A stretch of DNA of 64,000 nucleotides, taken from assembly GCA_963402885.1 (NCBI GenBank), contig OY727102.1:21018001-21082000 (forward strand), in the 5' to 3' direction. A program made the position numbers and the translations under genes. Positions within the stretch are counted from its first letter, which is position 1. Every line of letters begins with the position of its first letter. Below are positions 56,601-64,000 of this stretch, in pieces. The notes under the pieces are model-generated. The model ran no database searches. It was not told where the DNA came from and saw only the letters and a program-made list of their open reading frames with translations. The stretch comes from Antedon bifida (Eukaryota > Echinodermata > Crinoidea > Comatulida > Antedonidae).

Positions 56601-59600
56601 GACACAACCTATTTTGTCCGTTATATAGATAATATCCTAATTTATGCCATACTTATAATCTCATAAAGTAGCCTATATATGGTTTCTACCTCAAACGACC
56701 AGAATAAAAAATGATGCTACTTTGTAACTGATTACCAATGAATGCAACAATAAAAATTAACTCCCTATCATTTATTCATCAGACTTTTGTAGAGCCTCTA
56801 GCATTTAACAAAGAACGTGGTGGATTTGAAGTGGTCACCAATGCCAAGCAAGAGCTAAAGAATCAAATGCAAGCTGCCGTCAGGTCTAAACAATCTCCCA
56901 ACCACATCTACAAAGTTACTAAACAAGTGCTTAATGAAAAGAATCCACCTAAAGTGAAATATGACGATGATAGTGAGGAAGATGAAGAACCGGAAATTAA
57001 AACTACATTTAAAGTTCAGGTATTATGCATTTATTTTTCTTATACTATAATGCACTGTTTTATAAACTTTATGCCCTAAAGGCTTTTAAATTTGTGACAG
57101 ATTCAACTTTTAACAGTGGTTTTACATTATACTTGGATACTGTTTTTGTTTCAGTGTCTAAATAAAGAACAAGGAATCCAATGGATAAAAGAGGAAAGGA
57201 TGCCAGCATTTCTGCAGTCTGACATTTATCTTGAGTACCGTCTTGCTAAAGTTGTTTCTCAAACAGAGGTAAAGTAACTATTGAAACACATTTTCGAAGA
57301 GAATATTATCACGATAAATAAGATGAAATAAAACAAACAGTTCATGTGAATTATATAAAATTGTGTAGAAAACATTTTGTTGAAATTGTTAAAACATATT
57401 TATTTAATAAATATATCTAACGTACTGTTTAATTAATTACAGTATTAAGATTTTCAGTGTTTTGTCAATGATGATTGTTTATGTTGTTTTTGTTGGCAAT
57501 AAAGTAAAGTAAAATTATAGGTAGAATCTTAACCCTTAATAACCATGTTTTTTCATCTTGTTAGATTGCAACAAAAGAAGATAAACCAATACAACTTGTC
57601 ATCGACTCATCTTATAAACCATTTATGATTGAAAAACCTGTTGTATCAAAACCGGTTGCAGTCGATACAAAATCAGTCGCGTTTCGTGACATGTTTATAT
57701 GCCTTGGAGAAACCCAAACCACACAAACGGATGACTGGTACAACGACGTAAAACTTGTCACAGACACCAACACAACTCAAAGTGCAAACAGTCGCCCATT
57801 ATCAGCACAATCTCGTCCAACAAGTGCACGTCCGCCAAGTGCATTAAGTAAAGACTTGAGTACGATCGACAGTGGTGTGTGGAGTTTGTGTCGACAGGAG
57901 TCATTTTCAAATCCGTCTCAGACATTTAGCTTTGATGGTGATGCTTCTATCAATAGCAGTAAATTGTTTGATAATCCTCCTAAGTTACGCCCAACGTCTC
58001 CGAAACGTTGGAGGGCGCCGATTGGTGATCAATCCTGCATTGTTCTTGAGAGTGAAAAACGAAACTATGGCGGTGCTGTTCATTTACCAGTTGTGAGGCA
58101 AAATTTATTAAAAACGGAATTGGAAGAAGTTTTATCAGAGGGTGGGGAAAGTGGTGTTGAAAGCGAGAAAGCTGATAGTGAAACAGCTGACAATGAGGGA
58201 GGTATTCAATGTGAAGATGGGAAAATAGAAAATGAAATGGACATTAAAGTAATGAAACCAATCGTAGTTGATAACATAGATCAATTAGTAAAGATGACGG
58301 TGACTTATTCAATCAAGCGTGCACTACAGTGTGTAACAAACTGCTCTGACGATGTAATTAATGCGTACTTAGATGAAAACGTACTCAAATCAGAAAATGT
58401 AAAATCGGCAGACCTTCAAGAAAACACTCTGGATAATATAGAAATTAGATCGCCCTCTATTGAGAGTGACCACATGTTGACCGTCCCAAAACAAATAGAA
58501 TCTGCTTCATCGACCTTCTCTTCTATGAATTCTGTAAAAGATTCTGTCGAAGAGGATTCTTTGATTGATAGTGATGAGGAGGAGGAGGATGACGATTATA
58601 CCATTTTTACAAGGACTAAGCGAAATGACTTAAGTAACAAGAAGGGCATTGATGCATTTAAGAACTTTCTATGTGGAAATATGGGTGAAAAGTACTGGAG
58701 TTTATGGTTGGATCTTGATAGAGGAAATAGCATTTTAAATACAGATAATGAAAATCAGTAAGTACAGTATATATGGATACTTCATACCTGTAGATCATAC
58801 TTAAAAGTAGAAAAAAAAGTACAGACTTTAAATTCTATAATGAAATGATGGAAGCATTAACCATCCATTCCTGATTATGATAATGTCCATTTGTATAGAG
58901 CCATTCCAACAATACTATTGATTTAATGTTACACATTTCAACTACATGGGTCATGTCATGTCATTGCTGCCAGTCGCTCTCTAATCTGTCACAACAGAGG
59001 CTGTGTGTGAACACCAGCCAACCCCCTACTCATCTCAAAAAGGTGTACTAGGTTAAGTGTACACACATATTTTGTGTACACTGGACCTACAGTTTATAGT
59101 CCTTATCTGACTTGTTCTACCACCAGAACCATGGAGCGAGTGATCCTCAAACCCTTATATTATTATATTATTATGGCTATGGAATACGGTTCCATAAATC
59201 TTAACCGCATGGCCACTCACTGACTGCTTAGAAGTAAAGATTTTAGGGTAGGAAGTCTGCACTTTTCAACCCTGTTACATCACCACCTATTGTGGCTAGA
59301 TATCAACAGAATTTAAAACCAAGAATATCTTGAAGATCCAACCCAAAAATACTTGTACCGTAATTTTATATTTAAAATGAAAGTAATAGTCTGGAACTAA
59401 TTTTAAAACTAAATTTTCATTTCAGATTTATATGTCAACTTCGAGAGAAATATGTGAATTCCAGAGGAGTATGTGTACTGCCACAAGAGGTGCAACGAAG
59501 TCTTGGATTCTCAGAGTCGTACAAGTGCTCATTCTTAGCAGATCTTCTGAAAATGCAACCAAAAGTTCTGGAACCATTACTTTTATACTGGTATGCTGAT

Positions 59601-62600
59601 TGTTCTTTTGTCTTTCATTCATTCATTTATTATTTTTGTCTGTTTCATCATGATGTGTCTCCCTTTACTTGGATAAATTAACGGCCCTAAAGCTCTGTCT
59701 ATACTATCAAACTAGTTTGAAAAAAAAGTGTGATGTGTCCAAACATGGTAGTGATATGGCATCATCATGTCTATATATGGGCACATCACACTTTTTTAAA
59801 TTTTTTGTTTACATGTGCTATCCCCTTTTTATTGCTTGTTATTGTACATTGTGTGCAGAATTGTTCAGCCTTTGGCTGCCTTCTGTTTGTGCGATTTTTT
59901 TTATGATTAAATGTACCTGAAATATATTTATCTATTTTATCACCATCACTATTTTATTCATTATTTGCTTTCTTTTAGGGCTCCTAAATTCTTGATGAGA
60001 GAACACTACAAGTGCAATCCTGCAACCAACTATCTGTACCGTCGGCAACAATTAAACCGTCCAGTATCAGTACCAAACCCTGAACCAAAGGCTATTGCTT
60101 TACTGCCATTAAGACCAAAGACATGCATGCCTAAACTAAAGAGGGATGTAGTACCAAATGTAAGTATTTTCTCCCTATTTATTATTTTTATTTCACTTTA
60201 TTTAGAGAGGGTGACCATAAACAACATAAGCTGACAATCAAGGGTCCCTCTTGATGACTGTGAGTGACAGTGGCTGTGTACTAGTACACTGGGGTAACCC
60301 CCTACTCGTCTCAAAAGATGTACTAGGTTCTTTAAAGTGCACTGTAGCTTGCAAGGACATTCTGTGGCTGCTCTGTGTATTGTCAATTATTCTCAGCTTG
60401 CTTAGGTGAATCTTAAGAAGGAATCGTTCTGAACACGGACTATTTGATGCGTGTTAGAAACAGATTCTCCCTACAAATATTAAAGAAGTTTACTAACATT
60501 ACCTGATAAAATGTTTTTTGTTTTTGCATAAACTAAACCTTTTTGTGTTTTTTTTTCTTTCTTACAGACTGGTTCTGCTTTACACAAAGAAGTTTCCCCT
60601 GCAACAATAAAAAATAGTACTTTTACAAATTTATCATTTGCAATCAATTTACAAGGAATAACGCCAAAACCTCCAACAACCCGGCAAAAGATTGACGCAG
60701 AAACCCAGCAAGAAGAGATGAAAGAGCAACCACATGAAAATAAAAAACCAACTTCGAGGGCTGCCAGTGCTAGGTCAAGGCCAAACAGCAGGTCAGGCTT
60801 TAGTCGACCTGCATCCGCTCAACCGGTCACCAGATCTGAGAATATATCTAAAGCAAGGGCAGTAAGAAGGTAACATTTTGAAATGAAACGATTAGTATTC
60901 TGCACCAAATTCTATTTGATATTGCACATTGTTGTTCATGTTCATTTATGATTTATTTCACTTTACTAATAACTTAAATAAAGTGGAGGAGCCAAAATGA
61001 AAGCATAATTTGTTGCTTTAGTTTTTTCTGTATTTACAATTATTTATGTATGCAGAATTTGATTTCATGTGTGATTGATGAATAATTGATGTGTATATAC
61101 TAATATAATCTCTAGGTTCTTGTTCTTAAATGTGCCCAAATATGGCAGTGATATACCCAAATATGGCAGTGATATACCCAAATATGGCAGTGATATACCC
61201 AAATATGGCAGTGATATACCCAAATATGGCAGTGATATACCCAAATTTGCCAAAGATGGGTCTCCTTTTTGATGTTCTTGACATTTATTTCATTATCTAA
61301 TTGATTTTTCAATTTCAAAATGTTTTGATAGTATGTTTAAACATTTTATTTGTAAATGTTATGTTAACCCATGTGTCAAGTACTCAAACTTTGTTTGTTA
61401 ATCTTTATAATGCTATGTATTTAATCAGCTCACATCATCAGGTAAGCAATATGTCTTTTAACAAGTTCTGAAAGAATATCATGGCATGATGGTAGAAATT
61501 GGTTGAATTGTAATACCTCTACTAACCAACTTGTTTTTAACAAACTAACCAACAATAACTAACTTGTCTTAACCACAGTAGTCAAACATTGCAAGATGAC
61601 AGGCATGGAAACCAAGTTGTTAACCAGTTAACCAACCTTAACCAACAAGGAAACAGCTTTACTAACACTATCCAGGGCACTAACCAGCACACTAACCAAC
61701 TTGTAAATGATGCTGCAGCTACTAACCACGAGGGGTATCAGTCCTTACCACTTAGCCCAATATCACCTCATTCCAAAAACCTTGTTTCCTTTAGTTTACC
61801 CCAATCAGCTAGGCCAAGCTCAGCCTGCAGCAGCAGGGCTTCTGACGTTAGTAGCAGAGCCTCTGATGAGAGTGAATTCTTTGGTGGAAGGCGGATAGAG
61901 AACTTACTGCAAGGTCTAATGTTTGAGAAGAAATCTGGAGGATTCTTTATGACATACTTGCAGCAACTAGGAGACAAGGTTAGATACAGAGAGAGGAGAG
62001 AAAGATTATGTGCTGCTGTAGTGACTATGAGTGACTGCTTTAAAGAAATACTTATAAGAGGCAATTTACTTATTATGCACTTACATCTTTAGTTACCTCT
62101 GATTTTTGTCTAATCTTGTCTTCACATGTTTCCATTTTTTTTCTTATTTTAGGTTTTAATAAATTGTGTTCATTGCTGGCATGATATTCAAGAATACCAC
62201 ACACTCTTTTTCTCAGACACTTTTAGTGAATATGTGCTGAACAGAAAAGCGCAGGTCAGTGGCATATTATCACTATAATTTCGTTCAGAGGGCTCTCATT
62301 TTATATTTTCGGAGACATTGTCTTCTACAAATATGTTACTTTTAATAACCATCATGATAGAATGTATTATGGTATTATGGTTTCATTTGAATCATCCAGG
62401 CTCCATAACAAAATGATGGCGATCCTGAGATGATCTAATATCGGAGTTTTTTTGTATGTTTTTTGCCCTTTTTTTTAAAGTTGTTTTTTCTTATGTGATG
62501 CAATTGATTTTGTTTCTGAAATAAAAGTAAATGAATAATACTTTCCCAGGATCAAGTTGGAAATGCATTATTTCAATATTAAATGTAGATTATCTCAGAT

Positions 62601-63735
62601 TTTTGGATTAACTTTTGTTTTGTACATTCCAATAATCATTGTGAAAGGCATTTGATATGGAATGTTTTGTTAACTTAGTGTGTTTTATATTGAAGGCAAT
62701 TTTTGGAAAGCATGTTGTTCCAAGTGGATATTATCACATAGGCTGCTCAAAAGAAATACAAGTACAAGTGCGACGGGAGATATCGCCACCATTTGAGGAG
62801 CTGTTTGACAGAACTGAAGAGTATATTCTAGAGAAGCTGGCACAACCCTTTTCTGAAATGAAACAATCCGATCAACGTCTGTATGATAAGGTATGGGGAA
62901 TATTTTAATATGCAAGGAATACTTATACCTGATTCACACACACAACACAAATATAACAAAAGTCATTACATAGATATCTCCTGAGATAATCCAAGTGTAC
63001 AGAGGTTTCACATACTAGTCAGGGTGTGAAGTAACTGCTTGTATGCACAGATACCAGTGTATTACAGTGAGACCTGTAAAGACTACCCACTTGTTCAGTC
63101 GGAGATTTTACATCGATGTTCAGAATAAGTATACTAATCTTTGGCTCATGTTAAATATATATTGTACCATCAAGATCATTTTTATCTTTATTATCAATTT
63201 TAAGAGCATTTTGTTGATTGATGAATGTTGGTTGCTATGGAAAAGCCACTCAAAACATACCAATCTAGAAATTCTGTTTCATCTTTATGTTTTCAATACA
63301 ACTAGCAGTGTTGCATCACTTTTTAAAATGTCAGAATATTGAAGGAAAATTAATAAAACCTAAAGATGTTTTTTTTTATGTATTAGTATTGAATTATAAC
63401 AATTATAAAAGTAATTATTTATTATTATTCTTTTTTTATTCATTTTTTTTAAGGCTCGCCCACCACAAGATGTTTTTTTTTTGTTTTCATCTTCCGGGAC
63501 ATCTGCCTTCAAACTCTGACCTCATATCATTTTTATTTTTCTTTGTACGTTATTATCTATTATGTCAGAGTCTGTAAATAAATGTTATGAAACTTGAAAA
63601 AAACTTGAATATTTATGTTTATTTGGTAATACTTAGATTCAGATGACACAAGAGGAAAGACGTGTTGAAACAAAGGAGTCTAGATACTTAAGACGGTTGC
63701 AGAGAAGAACTATGTTCAAAGAGGCAGGCATACAC
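50628..63735 (+). CDS. RGS22: RGS22-like regulator of G-protein signalling, 5' part
   Basis: Thirteen coding exons: 50628-50652, 51054-51082, 56419-56481, 56783-57019, 57155-57268, 57565-58757, 59426-59590, 59979-60159, 60568-60869, 61579-61978, 62153-62254, 62696-62890, 63637-63735; 3105 bp, 1035 codons, phases consistent, continuing past the right edge. Diagnostic matches to vertebrate RGS22 as I recall it: start MPEKKL, ATDNLFIEYFNAFLKLPTF (residues 22-41), CLNKEQGIQWIKEERMPAFL, GEKYWSLWLDL, LLYWAPKF, ALLPLRPKTC and EEYILEKL. Human RGS22 is about 1264 residues with its canonical RGS domains in the C-terminal half, so those must lie outside. Vertebrate RGS22 is testis-enriched and binds G-alpha subunits; a ciliary or sperm role is likely here but inferred. 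Exon 13 ends with a weak GTACAA donor. Confidence 0.93.
51150..51535 (-). mobile_element. tRNA-derived SINE-like repeat in RGS22 intron 2
   Basis: On the reverse strand an A-box TAGTTTAGTGG and a B-box-like GGTTCGAGTC sit at the head (about 51450-51515). The body includes TTTATAGTCCTTATCCGA, which recurs at about 59090 in another RGS22 intron. Confidence 0.5.
52575..52945. mobile_element. MITE family 3 copy in RGS22 intron 2
   Basis: TTTAAAGATGTATTGTCCCC to GGGGACAATATCTTTAAA; contains the shared interior GTGAATAACTATTATG. Confidence 0.85.
53232..53568. mobile_element. MITE family 3 copy in RGS22 intron 2
   Basis: TTAAAGATGTATTCTCCCC to GGGGGAAAATCTTTAAA, about 290 bp from the previous copy and in the same orientation. 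Confidence 0.85.
54954..54966 (+). promoter_or_regulatory. X-box (RFX site) candidate in RGS22 intron 2
   Basis: GTTACCTAGCAAC is an exact match to the RFX X-box consensus GTNRCC-N(0-3)-RGYAAC with a one-base spacer. A weaker form, ATTGCTAGGCAAC, lies at about 53150-53162. RFX factors drive ciliary genes, which would suit RGS22. Chance matches of this degeneracy are expected about once per 100 kb. Confidence 0.35.
55602..55770. mobile_element. MITE family 2 copy in RGS22 intron 2
   Basis: Termini AAGCCCTGTCTACACTATCA and GATATTGTAGACAAGGCTTT; two internal units; well preserved. Confidence 0.88.
57565..58757 (+). other. RGS22: RGS22 large exon 6: disordered linker then RGS-like fold start
   Basis: A 1193-bp exon, far longer than its neighbours. 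It carries a Ser/Pro/Arg-rich stretch with RPLSA, RPTSA and RPPSA repeats, a long acidic low-complexity part (SDEEEEDDDYT) and, at its end, the conserved block FKNFLCGNMGEKYWSLWLDL that begins an RGS-like helical domain continued in exons 7 and 8. The CA/GTAAGT donor gives phase 2, matched by the next acceptor. Confidence 0.88.
58950..59240. repeat. Dispersed repeat in RGS22 intron 6
   Basis: Contains AACCCCCTACTCATCTCAAA and GGTGTACTAGGTT, shared with 60205-60400, and TTTATAGTCCTTATCTGAC, shared with the repeat near 51210. Confidence 0.5.
59689..59800. mobile_element. MITE family 2 copy, partial
   Basis: Left end AGCTCTGTCTATACTATCAA with one internal unit and GGGCACATCACAC; the right terminus is missing. 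In an RGS22 intron. Confidence 0.8.
60205..60400. repeat. Dispersed repeat in RGS22 intron 8
   Basis: Shares AACCCCCTACTCGTCTCAAA and GATGTACTAGGTT with the copy at 58950-59240; only a fragment. Confidence 0.5.
60568..62890 (+). other. RGS22: RGS22 exons 9-12: RPxSA-rich linker and second RGS-like domain
   Basis: Exon 9 has further Arg/Ser/Pro repeats (SRAASARSRPNSRSGFSRPA). Exon 10 opens with an Asn/Gln/Thr-rich segment (about residues 774-818) and another RPSSACSSRASD stretch, then RIENLLQGLMFEKKSGGFF, which starts a helical domain completed by INCVHCWHDIQEYHTLFF, YVLNRKAQAIFGKHV and PPFEELFDRTEEYILEKL in exons 11 and 12. This is the RGS-like region that precedes the catalytic-type RGS domains in vertebrate RGS22. 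Confidence 0.87.
61133..61250. repeat. 21-bp tandem repeat derived from a MITE interior
   Basis: Five to six copies of CCCAAATATGGCAGTGATATA in an RGS22 intron. The unit is the internal motif of the TACACTATCAAACTAG MITE family, which itself holds one to three copies. Confidence 0.9.
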
Positions 63736-64000
63736 GTACAAACTCTTTATCTTTTTACCCTGTACTTTTGATTGAAAAGCATCGTTTTGCCATGTGTTTC
63801 ATTTAGTTTTAATCTTTAAAGTAAAGTTAAAGTAATTTTCTCATTTAAAAATCTGTTACTGAATTTTTACATCAAAGTTGTTATTAGTCATAAAAATGAA
63901 AACAATTACAGTAAATGTTTTAATGAATGATTTGTAATACTGTATTATCATAACTTGGATGAATGTAGGGTGTACACGGTCTTATCATACCCCTCACCAT

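Noticed and set aside
60568-60861. Alternative donor for RGS22 exon 9 at GCA/GTAAGA
   Set aside because: It gives phase 0, which puts TAG in frame at the start of exon 10; the donor after 60869 keeps the frame.
61065-61318. Reverse-strand open frames of the repeating type LGISLPYLGISLPY
   Set aside because: They are translations of a 21-bp tandem repeat from a MITE interior inside an RGS22 intron.
61429-61441. A 13-base mini-exon in RGS22 (AG/CTCACATCATCAG/GTAAGC)
   Set aside because: Both splice sites look good, but with the chosen exon 9 donor, including it puts a TAG in frame at the start of exon 10.

Overview
The window is animal nuclear DNA: AT-rich, with short exons, canonical GT-AG (and a few GC-AG) introns, many short inverted-repeat transposons and minisatellites. 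The abundance of hyalin-repeat (HYR), EGF-like and scavenger-receptor (SRCR) exons, the frequent TAGGCCTA motif and the repeat style suggest an invertebrate deuterostome, most likely an echinoderm. That placement is an inference; no species can be named from the sequence.

Positions 47-48577 hold three tandem genes on the minus strand, here called receptors A, B and C from left to right. I could assemble B (27 exons, 1480 codons) and C (24 exons, 1162 codons) end to end with consistent splice phases. Each has a signal peptide, a modular ectodomain dominated by HYR domains, a GAIN domain with a GPS autoproteolysis site, seven transmembrane helices and a short cytoplasmic tail: they are adhesion G-protein-coupled receptors. 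Receptor A (10148 to 47) has the same plan, but its GPS and membrane exons lie beyond the left edge. The GAIN/7TM part is nearly the same in B and C, whereas the N-terminal modules differ: A has EGF and Cys-rich exons, two divergent HYR-like exons and five HYRs; B has six divergent HYR-like exons plus an SRCR domain, then six HYRs; C has only a short linker and eight HYRs (plus a truncated ninth). B and C lie in a head-to-tail duplication (about 10.66-32.84 kb and 32.95-49.73 kb) that includes 5' and 3' flanks.

Positions 50628-63735 hold the first 13 coding exons (1035 codons) of a plus-strand gene that I recognise as RGS22, a regulator-of-G-protein-signalling family protein associated with testis and cilia in vertebrates. 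It runs off the right edge. It is head-to-head with receptor C, with start codons 2.05 kb apart.

The rest is introns and flanks rich in repeats: a TTAA-target hairpin MITE, a TACACTATCAAACTAG MITE, a TTAAAGATGTATT MITE, a TIR element carrying a tRNA-like pol III box pair, LINE and SINE fragments, a 2.5-kb minisatellite of 41-bp units in an intron of receptor B, and several smaller satellites. The most interesting features are the rapid exon-unit turnover in the HYR arrays, the shuffled ectodomains over a constant receptor core, a recurring pair of divergent HYR-like domains, a triplicated splice acceptor at the first membrane exon of C, and promoter blocks that recur at all three genes and again inside an intron of A. 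No CRISPR array, rRNA gene, bona fide tRNA gene or virus-derived element was recognised.
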